A stretch of DNA of 15,675 nucleotides, from the NCBI GenBank assembly GCA_900753305.1, contig CAADYR010000048.1, forward strand, positions 1 through 15,675. The letters run 5' to 3'. This document shows positions 1-5,760 of the stretch, in pieces. Below the pieces are notes generated by a model, which ran no database searches, was not told where the DNA came from, and saw only the letters and a program-made list of their open reading frames with translations. Both the position numbers and the translations under genes were made by a program. Numbering within the stretch: position 1 is the first letter of the stretch; every line of letters begins with the position of its first letter. This stretch comes from Lachnospiraceae bacterium (GTDB lineage: Bacteria > Bacillota > Clostridia > Lachnospirales > Lachnospiraceae).

Positions 1-78
1 CTGGAGCCGCAAAAGGACAGTCCGCAATACATTCAGACGCATATCGGCGTCGGTTACCGTATGCTGCGGGTAGACTGA
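1..78 (+). CDS. Response regulator, OmpR/PhoB type, C-terminal end (partial; KdpE-like)
   Basis: Frame 1 is open from the window edge to a TGA at 76-78 and encodes 25 residues. They include PQYIQTHIGVGYRM, the beta-hairpin wing and final strand of an OmpR/PhoB winged-helix DNA-binding domain (the G-x-GYR signature). The receiver domain and recognition helix lie outside the window. The 'THIGVGYRM' form resembles clostridial KdpE, the regulator of the Kdp potassium pump, but 25 residues cannot fix the subfamily. G+C here is about 55% (43 of 78 bases), clearly higher than in the next ORF (about 32% over 121-180), so a composition boundary lies just after this stop. The family call is firm; the KdpE assignment is tentative. 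Confidence 0.75.
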   Translation: MEPQKDSPQYIQTHIGVGYRMLRVD

Positions 79-90
79 GAAAAGCTCAGA

Positions 91-366
91 GTGAATATGT
101 ATCGAAGAAAAGATACTAACACAGAAACTGACAGAAAACCTAACACTGACACAGAAACTAATATAAAAACTAACACAGATACAGAAACAGCAGATAGAAT
201 AATGGCAATTATGAAAGAACACCCTGCTATTACAGTAAAGAAAATTGCGCAACAGTTGAATTTGTCCGTTGGTGGCGTTCGCTATTATGTAAATAAAATG
301 AAGAAAGACGGTTTGGTGGAACATATTGGTTCATCAAAAAAAGGAACATGGCTTATAAAAAACTAG
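91..366 (+). CDS. Small winged-helix DNA-binding protein, possible remnant of a larger regulator
   Basis: Encodes 91 residues from GTG at 91, or 89 from ATG at 97; neither has a convincing Shine-Dalgarno, which weakens the case for an intact gene. Residues 1-33 are a low-complexity Thr/Asn/Asp/Glu stretch built on repeats such as NTDTET. Residues 35-91 form a winged helix: ITVKKIAQQLNLSVGGVRYY is the helix-turn-helix and the following KKDGLVEHIGSSKKGTW the wing. This arrangement of a degenerate polar linker plus terminal winged helix is typical of the C-terminus of AlbA_2/AAA_4-type 'putative transcriptional regulators', so it may be the surviving tail of such a gene. It starts 12 nt after, and in the same frame as, the stop of the preceding response regulator. 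Its stop lies 9 nt from the convergent AraC gene. DNA binding is inferred; its target is unknown. Confidence 0.55.
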   Translation: MNMYRRKDTNTETDRKPNTDTETNIKTNTDTETADRIMAIMKEHPAITVKKIAQQLNLSVGGVRYYVNKMKKDGLVEHIGSSKKGTWLIKN

Positions 367-375
367 AACATGATT

Positions 376-1242
376 TTATTCATGATACAGCATTCTTCCT
401 GCAAAGGCATTGCGGTACTCCGTAGGGGTCAGTCCGGTAAAATTGCGGTAAGCTCTGGAGAAGTTATGGTTATCGGAGAATCCTAATTCTCTGGCGATTT
501 CCGTGATAGGTTTATTAGAGTCTGTGAGCATGAAATTGGCGGCATCCATTTTGCGACTCAGGATGAACTGCTTTAAGGGAATGCCGGTAATCTCAGCGAA
601 CAGATGCGACAGATATTTCTCGTTATAACCGAAGTGTGCTGCAATATCCGATATTTTCAGGTTAGTTGTGATATTACGTTGGATATAGTCGATAATATCT
701 GAGTGGATTTGCTTTTGAACAGGAGTCTTGGAGCCGGTAGGAGTATTCAGGCAGAGCTGTCCATACAGTTCCATGAGTACACTTGTAGACATGGAATCGA
801 GAGTGAGTGCAGGGTATTTATTTTTTACCTCATCCTGCAGCTGTTTCATAAGCACGGCAACCTTTTCAGGCTTAGGAATCTTTCCGGTCTGCGGTATGGT
901 AAAGAAAGCTTCAGGATCTGTTACCATATCCGGGGACTGCTCAATCGGATAGTCCCCGGATACAGAGAAATGAAGCCAATAAAAAGAGGAGTAGGCACTT
1001 TTAAATCCCTGTCTCCAAGAATTACAGGGAGGAAGAAGCAGATATTCACCCTGTTTCACTGTAAAGTCGTCACCATGATAACTTAGATACAGTGTCCCTT
1101 CAGTCATGACGAATAATTCATATTCGCCGAGATAGAAATGTTCATGCTTCCAGTCAGCATTGGGCGCCTTGAATTTTCCTGTTAATACATAATGAAATAA
1201 TTGTCTTGCCGGTAAATTAAGAATTCTCATATTAATCTCCAT
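376..1242 (-). CDS. AraC-family transcriptional regulator with N-terminal cupin domain
   Basis: Encodes 288 residues from the ATG at 1242, or 284 from an in-frame ATG at 1230. The latter has a better ribosome binding site (GGAG, 6-nt spacing) and may be the real start. Residues about 15-100 form a cupin-like sensor (HEHFYLGEYELFVMTEG, then VKQGEYLLLPP). Residues about 182-285 are the double helix-turn-helix of AraC/XylS proteins: KISDIAAHFGYNEKYLSHLF for the first and PITEIARELGFSDNHNFSRA for the second, ending with the family-typical GLTPTEYR. Only about 21 nt separates it from the upstream radical SAM gene on the same strand, so it is probably the fourth gene of the queuosine-salvage operon. 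AraC cupins usually sense a small molecule, often a sugar; its ligand and targets cannot be read from sequence. It might instead act on unrelated genes. Confidence 0.9.
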   Translation of the reverse strand: MEINMRILNLPARQLFHYVLTGKFKAPNADWKHEHFYLGEYELFVMTEGTLYLSYHGDDFTVKQGEYLLLPPCNSWRQGFKSAYSSFYWLHFSVSGDYPIEQSPDMVTDPEAFFTIPQTGKIPKPEKVAVLMKQLQDEVKNKYPALTLDSMSTSVLMELYGQLCLNTPTGSKTPVQKQIHSDIIDYIQRNITTNLKISDIAAHFGYNEKYLSHLFAEITGIPLKQFILSRKMDAANFMLTDSNKPITEIARELGFSDNHNFSRAYRNFTGLTPTEYRNAFAGRMLYHE

Positions 1243-1263
1243 ACAACCCTTGGCTTTTCATAC

Positions 1264-1953
1264 TTAATCCCCTACTCCAAAATCTGTTTTCTCATATAAT
1301 ACTTCAACTGCAGGGTCATCCAGCAGAGCAGCATATTTGTCCATGAACCATGCGACTAACTGTTCATCCCGTTTCACATCGGTACTGTTATTTGTGAAGA
1401 TATTAACAGTTCCAAGTTTGAAGTATTTCTTTAACATAGCGATATCGTAATCGATCATTTCTTTTGTCTGTCCCTGCATACCGACCAGCAGACAGGGGGA
1501 GTCAAAATAGCGGCTGACTTCCTCAGGAGAGGTGAAGTTGGCATGCTTGTTCAGATAATTCTCACGAAAATCATTGTCAAAAGTCTCTACGCCAATCTTA
1601 TAAGTAATGGGAATCCCCATAAAGTCACGCATTTCCTGCAAGCGGCTGCGGTAGCACCAGTGTGCTTCAAAGAACAGGCGCTTGATACCCTTTGCATATA
1701 TAATATCACGAATGAGTTCCAATGTCTCCTTTGGAATTTCAAAACAGCTCCCGGAGTTGATGACTTCGAGAACGCCGAATTCTCCTGTTACATGGGACAG
1801 GATTTCGGCGTTAAGCGTTGTCATTTCTTCTTCATTCCTGGAGTTGTCCAGAGTATAGTCACAGAAGCGGCATTTGCCCCAGAAGCAGGGAAAACCCTGC
1901 AACAGGACAATTTCACGCTGATTTTTATTCGTAATACGATTATACCGTTCCAT
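1264..1953 (-). CDS. queL: Radical SAM protein, candidate queuine lyase (QueL)
   Basis: Encodes 229 residues. The [4Fe-4S] motif is near the N-terminus, PCFWGKCRFC, with Cys23, Cys28 and Cys31, a CX4CX2C spacing rather than the canonical CX3CX2C. There is no obvious auxiliary-cluster domain, and the chain is short for a radical SAM enzyme. The start overlaps the end of the ECF S component gene by 14 nt and has AAGGA upstream, indicating translational coupling. In C. difficile a radical SAM enzyme, QueL, converts queuine to preQ1 and is encoded with nucleoside hydrolase QueK and an ECF S component; this gene sits in exactly that company behind a preQ1-I riboswitch. Radical SAM membership is seen directly; the queuine lyase role is inferred from context. 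Alternative: an uncharacterised radical SAM enzyme acting on another modified base. Confidence 0.8.
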   Translation of the reverse strand: MERYNRITNKNQREIVLLQGFPCFWGKCRFCDYTLDNSRNEEEMTTLNAEILSHVTGEFGVLEVINSGSCFEIPKETLELIRDIIYAKGIKRLFFEAHWCYRSRLQEMRDFMGIPITYKIGVETFDNDFRENYLNKHANFTSPEEVSRYFDSPCLLVGMQGQTKEMIDYDIAMLKKYFKLGTVNIFTNNSTDVKRDEQLVAWFMDKYAALLDDPAVEVLYEKTDFGVGD

Positions 1954-2530
1954 TTGTTGTCTGTCCTTTCCAGATGGAATTCTTTACAGAGGAAGGAATA
2001 GCAGCCAGGACAGCAACAGTCAGCATAAGAGACAGAACACGGTCTGCATAATCAGTAAGAGCCTGAACGACACATACGCTGGCAGTCATACTAAGCCCTG
2101 CGTGGGAGAGAAGCTGTACCAGAATCGTAGAACCGGAGGAAGTAATACCTCCAAAGACAACAGCAGTAATGGTGGAGCTGACAACTGTTCCAGGTATGGA
2201 GATCAGTGCGGCAGCAGGAATCAACTGCAACTTGCGAGGCTGCATCTTACGAAATACGATACCTGTAAGAATGCCGGTAATAAGCTGTACGGGGATATAA
2301 TAAAGTGCATAGATATCACTGGTAAAGCCACTGACAAGTCCACTGACCAGTCCGGGAAGCATGCCGCAGATGGGACCTAGCAGGGTAGCTGCAAGCATCG
2401 TTCCGATGCTGTCCAGGTAGATAGGCAGTCGCAGGGAAAGGGCGATAAAGCCTCCCACCAGATTCAGTGCAGCGGCCAGAGCCAGGAAGCAGACAGCAGT
2501 AGTAGTAAGTTTTATTTTATTATTTTTCAT
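1940..2530 (-). CDS. qrtT: ECF transporter S component, candidate queuosine/queuine uptake (QrtT-type)
   Basis: Encodes 196 residues from ATG at 2530 (MKNNKIKLTT), chosen because GAAAGG lies about 10 nt upstream; in-frame starts at 2539 (ATG) and 2548 (TTG) lack a properly placed ribosome binding site. The protein is almost entirely hydrophobic with about six membrane segments. It has features common to ECF substrate-binding subunits: an N-terminal small-residue helix (FLALAAALNLVGGFIAL), then LRLPIYLDSIGTMLAA and LLGPICGMLPGLVSGLVS. ECF S components bind the vitamin-like substrate and use a shared EcfA/A'/T energising module, not encoded here. Its place between a nucleoside hydrolase and a radical SAM gene, downstream of a preQ1 riboswitch, points to queuosine, queuine or a related deazapurine. 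The exact substrate is inferred. Confidence 0.8.
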   Translation of the reverse strand: MKNNKIKLTTTAVCFLALAAALNLVGGFIALSLRLPIYLDSIGTMLAATLLGPICGMLPGLVSGLVSGFTSDIYALYYIPVQLITGILTGIVFRKMQPRKLQLIPAAALISIPGTVVSSTITAVVFGGITSSGSTILVQLLSHAGLSMTASVCVVQALTDYADRVLSLMLTVAVLAAIPSSVKNSIWKGQTTNGTV

Positions 2531-2544
2531 GATGTTCATACCTT

Positions 2545-3525
2545 TCAAATTGTTTTTAATATTCGTTCTATTTCAGATTCGGGTGCATTTATAACTCTCT
2601 GTAAGAAGAACTTCATGAAACCATAAGCATCTGTCTGTGTCAGAATATAGCTGTTATCAGGTTTATTCCAGAAGTGGTAAGTATCCACTAACGTTTGTCC
2701 GATGGAAATACCCTGTGTCTCTACAGTAGTGTAGGAAGCAAAGCCATGACACAGATTACGGTCAATAAAATAGGCAACAGCGAGGGGATCATTGATCACA
2801 CAGCCAATGATACCTTCCTGTTTCCAGTGAAAATCCAGATAGAATTTTGTAATGTTTGTAATGCGTTCTCCCATGACTGGATTGGTATAACGCATATACT
2901 GCAGAATATTAGGGGTCAGAACAATCTGACGGGTTACATCCAGACCTATCATATGCAGTAATTTCCCTTCCATAGAGGCAAAAGCTTCGTATACAATATG
3001 GGCTGCATCGGGATCGCACCAGTAATTATACTCGGCAACAGGTGAGCAGTTGCCATGACTCTTGTAATTACCGCCCATGCTGACCATTTCCTCAATCCGT
3101 GCAAAAGCTTCCGGTGATGTCTGATAGAGACGAGCCAGATTTGTCAGAGGACCAAGGGCAATAATGGATACATGCGGCGTATGCAGCAGAGTATCACGCA
3201 GAAATCCTACAGCATTTGTATGGGGTCTGATATCTGTTATAGTGGGATAGCAGGATTCGCCCAGACCATCTTCTCCATGGGTATCCATGGCATCCACATA
3301 GTTGCGGATCAGTGGCAGGGGTTCACCAAGATACACGGGAATGTCCTTACGGTTCATCCAGTCCAGAACCTTGAGTGCATTTTCAGCACCTTTTTCTACA
3401 GGGACATTTCCAGAGACAACTGTGATTCCGAGAACATCCAGTTCAGGGGATGATAACGCCAGCATGAGCGCCAAGGTATCATCAATGCCCGGATCACAGT
3501 CAATAATGACTTTTTTCGCATTCAT
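2545..3525 (-). CDS. queK: Nucleoside hydrolase, candidate queuosine hydrolase (QueK)
   Basis: Encodes 326 residues, the usual length for the inosine-uridine preferring nucleoside hydrolase family. The N-terminal calcium/ribose signature DCDPGIDD is at residues 9-16. Other family landmarks are ALGPLTNLA (about 123-131), MVSMGGN (about 147-153), AEYNYWCDPDAA (164-175) and INDPLAVAY (244-252). Classical members have His-Asp in the last motif; here it is Asn245-Asp246, suggesting an altered base-binding or leaving-group site. The family splits the N-glycosidic bond of nucleosides. In C. difficile a member, QueK, releases queuine from queuosine, and the neighbouring ECF and radical SAM genes plus the preQ1-I leader make that the best guess here. 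The start has AAAGGAG 8 nt upstream. First gene of the operon. No signal peptide: cytoplasmic. Confidence 0.88.
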   Translation of the reverse strand: MNAKKVIIDCDPGIDDTLALMLALSSPELDVLGITVVSGNVPVEKGAENALKVLDWMNRKDIPVYLGEPLPLIRNYVDAMDTHGEDGLGESCYPTITDIRPHTNAVGFLRDTLLHTPHVSIIALGPLTNLARLYQTSPEAFARIEEMVSMGGNYKSHGNCSPVAEYNYWCDPDAAHIVYEAFASMEGKLLHMIGLDVTRQIVLTPNILQYMRYTNPVMGERITNITKFYLDFHWKQEGIIGCVINDPLAVAYFIDRNLCHGFASYTTVETQGISIGQTLVDTYHFWNKPDNSYILTQTDAYGFMKFFLQRVINAPESEIERILKTI

Positions 3526-3526
3526 T

Positions 3527-3540
3527 CTCCAATCTCCTTT
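3527..3540 (-). promoter_or_regulatory. Ribosome binding site of the nucleoside hydrolase gene, possible riboswitch target
   Basis: On the minus strand AAAGGAG ends 8 nt before the ATG at 3525. A second GGAG sits only 1 nt before the ATG, too close to act well. Bases 3532-3537 (GGAGAT) can pair with 3561-3566 (ATCTCT), just downstream of the riboswitch: five Watson-Crick pairs and one G-U. Sequestration of this site is a plausible translational off-switch; that part is inference. Confidence 0.6.
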
Positions 3541-3567
3541 AAATTGATTTGATGTGTAATAGAGATA

Positions 3568-3602
3568 CTTGGTTTTTTATACTGGGAAGTTCACGAACCA
3601 GT
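3568..3602 (-). ncRNA. preQ1-I riboswitch aptamer
   Basis: Read on the minus strand, the 35-nt element has P1 stem ACTGG (3602-3598) paired with CCAGT (3585-3581). An 11-nt loop follows the 5' strand, and the unpaired C3586 next to P1 occupies the position that recognises preQ1. The A-rich tail ATAAAAAACCAAG differs by one base from the Bacillus subtilis queC aptamer tail. A pseudoknot between CGTG (3595-3592) and CAAG (3571-3568) is possible, with three Watson-Crick pairs and one G-A. Length and spacing agree with known class I aptamers. It lies about 43 nt before the start codon of the first queuosine-salvage candidate gene, within the leader of the predicted promoter. Expected effect: preQ1 binding lowers expression. 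Confidence 0.85.
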
Positions 3603-3603
3603 C

Positions 3604-3620
3604 CGGATGCGCTGCATCCG
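3604..3620 (-). other. Perfect hairpin directly 5' of the riboswitch
   Basis: CGGATGC and GCATCCG form a 7-bp perfect stem with a 3-nt loop, ending 1 nt before P1 of the aptamer in the leader RNA. No T-run follows on the minus strand, so it is not an intrinsic terminator. It may stack on the aptamer or protect the 5' end; its function is unknown. Confidence 0.6.
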
Positions 3621-3643
3621 ATTTTGATAAATGCACGAATTGC

Positions 3644-3672
3644 AGTATATCACCTAGAGTTGAAGAATGCAA
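3644..3672 (-). promoter_or_regulatory. Predicted sigma-A promoter of the queuosine-salvage operon
   Basis: On the minus strand TTGCAT (3672-3667) is followed after exactly 17 nt by TATACT (3649-3644), a good -35/-10 pair. Transcription would begin near 3637, giving a leader of about 110 nt that contains the hairpin and riboswitch. It lies immediately downstream of the TetR stop codon, so the operon has its own promoter and also could receive read-through from the TetR gene. Confidence 0.7.
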
Positions 3673-3678
3673 GACCTG

Positions 3679-4245
3679 TTATATATGAATTGCCATTTTG
3701 CTGACAATGGAGGCAAGGAGCTGTACTTCATCCTCCGGAGATCTGGGGCAGTCATGGTAGATCCATTCCTCCAGAAGCCTTACAGCACCATATTGTACGA
3801 AGATGGAAACTGCTTTTTTCTCTTCTGCATTCAGATCATCAGGCAGCAGTCGGTAAACTGCCTGATTAAATTCCGGAAAAGACAGGCGTATGTGACTTAC
3901 CAGATCATAATTGTTCTGATTGATCAGTAGTTTTACATATTCTTTATGGTTCTTGACATACCATAGTGCCTGGATCAGACAGTCTGTGAAATCACCGCCG
4001 GATTCGATTTCGCTTACAACGACATGATATCCATTCTGAAGGTGTGCTTCTGCTATTTCATTCAACACATCGAACTGACTGCCATAATGATTGTAAAAGG
4101 TGGTGCGGTTGACCTTGGCAGTCTGGCATAGTTCGCGGATGGATATGGAATTGATATTCTGTGTCTTTAACATTTCGATCAGTGCATCCTGAAGAGCACG
4201 TTTCGTTGCTGCAATACGCTGATTCACTTTCTTGTTTTCCTGCAT
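3679..4245 (-). CDS. TetR/AcrR-family transcriptional regulator
   Basis: Encodes 188 residues, a normal TetR length. Residues about 10-58 form the helix-turn-helix, with SISIRELCQTAKVNRTTFYN followed by HYGSQFDVLNEI, the family signature. The rest is an alpha-helical ligand-binding and dimerisation domain of the TetR_C type seen in DhaS-like and many clostridial regulators. The start has AAGGA 8 nt upstream. It is transcribed divergently from a MATE efflux gene with an intergenic space under 90 bp. The usual arrangement is repression of the pump and of itself, with relief when a pump substrate binds. That role is inferred from position; ligand and operator are not evident. Confidence 0.9.
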   Translation of the reverse strand: MQENKKVNQRIAATKRALQDALIEMLKTQNINSISIRELCQTAKVNRTTFYNHYGSQFDVLNEIAEAHLQNGYHVVVSEIESGGDFTDCLIQALWYVKNHKEYVKLLINQNNYDLVSHIRLSFPEFNQAVYRLLPDDLNAEEKKAVSIFVQYGAVRLLEEWIYHDCPRSPEDEVQLLASIVSKMAIHI

Positions 4246-4270
4246 AAGGGGAATCCTTTCTTTCGTTACC

Positions 4271-4299
4271 TTGACTTATGTTTTTCTATATTCTACAAT
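4271..4299 (+). promoter_or_regulatory. Predicted sigma-A promoter of the MATE gene
   Basis: TTGACT (4271-4276), a 17-nt spacer and TACAAT (4294-4299) are each one base from consensus. Transcription would begin near 4306, about 22 nt before the chosen MATE start. It lies in the TetR-MATE divergent gap, where TetR could block it. I found no convincing symmetric operator. Confidence 0.75.
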
Positions 4300-4327
4300 A
4301 ACTTACACAAGAAAGAAAGGCATGGTT

Positions 4328-5695
4328 ATGAATATGAACGAAGAGAAAGACTTTCTGGCGAAAGAGCCAATCGGCAAATTGTTGCTGCGTCTGGCAATTC
4401 CAACGGTTGCAGCGCAGATGATCAATATGCTTTATAATATTGTTGACCGTATTTATATTGGACACATTCCGGGCAGCGGCGCGCTGGCACTGACAGGTGT
4501 TGGTGTATGTATGCCCCTTATTATGATCATTTCCGCTTTTGCGGCACTGGTTGGTAATGGTGGAGCACCCAGAGCATCTATCATGATGGGAAAGGGCGAA
4601 CAGGAAACAGCAGAGAAGATTCTTGGTAACTGCTTTACCCTGCAGGTTATGATTTCCATTATATTGACAGCAGTGATGTATTTTGGAAGTAGAACGTTTC
4701 TGATGGCATTTGGCGCAAGCACCAATACCATCGAATATGCGGTAAGCTACATGAGTATTTATGCTATTGGGACGATCTTCGTCCAGTTGACACTTGGTAT
4801 GAATACCTTTATTACGGCACAGGGCTTTGCCAAAGTGGGCATGTATTCTGTATTGATCGGTGCAGTGATCAATATTATTCTTGATCCGGTCTTTATCTTT
4901 GCCTGCCATATGGGGGTACAGGGTGCAGCACTGGCAACTGTTATCTCACAGGCATGCTCCTGCATATGGGTGTTGAGCTTCCTGTTTGGACATAAGACGA
5001 TCCTCAGGATCAGAAAACAGAATCTCAGATTACAGGCTTCTGTTATTCTGCCCTGTGTGGCACTGGGAACATCCCTGTTTATCATGCAGGCAAGTGAGAG
5101 TGTCATTTCAGTCTGCTTTAATTCATCTTTATTAAAATATGGCGGAGATGTAGCGGTAGGAGCCATGACGATCCTGACCAGTGTCATGCAGTTTGCCATG
5201 CTGCCATTACAGGGACTTGGACAGGGTGCACAGCCTATCATGAGTTATAATTATGGAGCCAGAAACGCAGAACGGGTTAAGAGTGCTTTTTTCCTGTTAT
5301 TAAAGGCAAGCCTTGGATATTCCATACTTCTGTGGCTTCTGGTTATGCTGTTTCCACAGATATTTGCAGGCATGTTCACTTCAGATGCGGCGTTGCTTGA
5401 TTATACTAAGGTGGCATTGCGTATCTATATGGCAGTGATGTTTATATTCGGCATTCAGATATCCTGTCAGATGGCATTTAATTCTCTGGGAAAAGCCATT
5501 TCATCCATTGTTGTTGCAGTCATGAGAAAATTTGTACTTTTGATTCCTCTGATCTATATTATGCCGGCTGTTTTTACGGCAGACAAAGCCAGGGCAGTAT
5601 ACATGGCAGAGCCTGTAGCTGACTTTATTGCAGTTACCTTTACCGCAATCCTGTTTTTCTTCCAGTTCAGAAAAGCATTGAATCAGATACAATAG
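4328..5695 (+). CDS. MATE-family multidrug/toxin efflux transporter
   Basis: Encodes 455 residues from ATG at 4328 (MNMNEEKDF), chosen because AAAGG lies 7 nt upstream and the predicted promoter leaves no room for the longer frame beginning at 4232. The protein is hydrophobic with about 12 membrane helices in two halves, as in MATE (MatE) exporters. Typical features are the N-terminal GKLLLRLAIPTVAAQMINMLYN, the DRIYIGH segment on helix 1, and the second-half LQGLGQGAQPIMSYNYGARN. MATE proteins export cationic drugs, dyes and metabolites using sodium or proton gradients. The divergent TetR gene is the likely local regulator. The substrate cannot be predicted. It looks intact. Confidence 0.93.
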   Translation: MNMNEEKDFLAKEPIGKLLLRLAIPTVAAQMINMLYNIVDRIYIGHIPGSGALALTGVGVCMPLIMIISAFAALVGNGGAPRASIMMGKGEQETAEKILGNCFTLQVMISIILTAVMYFGSRTFLMAFGASTNTIEYAVSYMSIYAIGTIFVQLTLGMNTFITAQGFAKVGMYSVLIGAVINIILDPVFIFACHMGVQGAALATVISQACSCIWVLSFLFGHKTILRIRKQNLRLQASVILPCVALGTSLFIMQASESVISVCFNSSLLKYGGDVAVGAMTILTSVMQFAMLPLQGLGQGAQPIMSYNYGARNAERVKSAFFLLLKASLGYSILLWLLVMLFPQIFAGMFTSDAALLDYTKVALRIYMAVMFIFGIQISCQMAFNSLGKAISSIVVAVMRKFVLLIPLIYIMPAVFTADKARAVYMAEPVADFIAVTFTAILFFFQFRKALNQIQ

Positions 5696-5708
5696 TCAAA
5701 TAATAAAC

Positions 5709-5737
5709 TGGACATAACATCAATTGCACGATATATT
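5709..5737 (+). promoter_or_regulatory. Predicted promoter of the DUF4422-kinase pair
   Basis: TGGACA (5709-5714), a 17-nt spacer and TATATT (5732-5737) are each one base from consensus. It sits in the 65-bp gap after the MATE stop and would start transcription about 17 nt before the ATG at 5761, which has AAGGGG 8 nt upstream. No terminator is visible after the MATE gene, so read-through is possible. Confidence 0.6.
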
Positions 5738-5760
5738 GTAGTTAGAAAGGGGATTTAACT

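Noticed and set aside
366..385. Possible hairpin between the winged-helix ORF and the AraC gene
   Set aside because: Only a 5-bp AT-rich stem (CATGA/TCATG) without a T-run; too weak for a terminator.
1543..2001. 152-residue plus-strand frame opposite the radical SAM gene
   Set aside because: Antisense to the conserved Cys motif and the operon overlap; no domain seen.
3604..3620. Hairpin as terminator of the TetR gene
   Set aside because: In the minus-strand direction the stem is followed by GACTGG, not a T-run, and it lies downstream of the salvage-operon promoter.
4271..4315. TetR operator in the divergent gap
   Set aside because: ACTTA occurs twice as a direct repeat and the outer arms are only loosely symmetric; no convincing palindrome.
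4286..4909. 207-residue minus-strand frame overlapping the MATE gene
   Set aside because: His/Cys/Asn-rich composition typical of a reverse-strand shadow of a membrane protein; the MATE frame is well supported.
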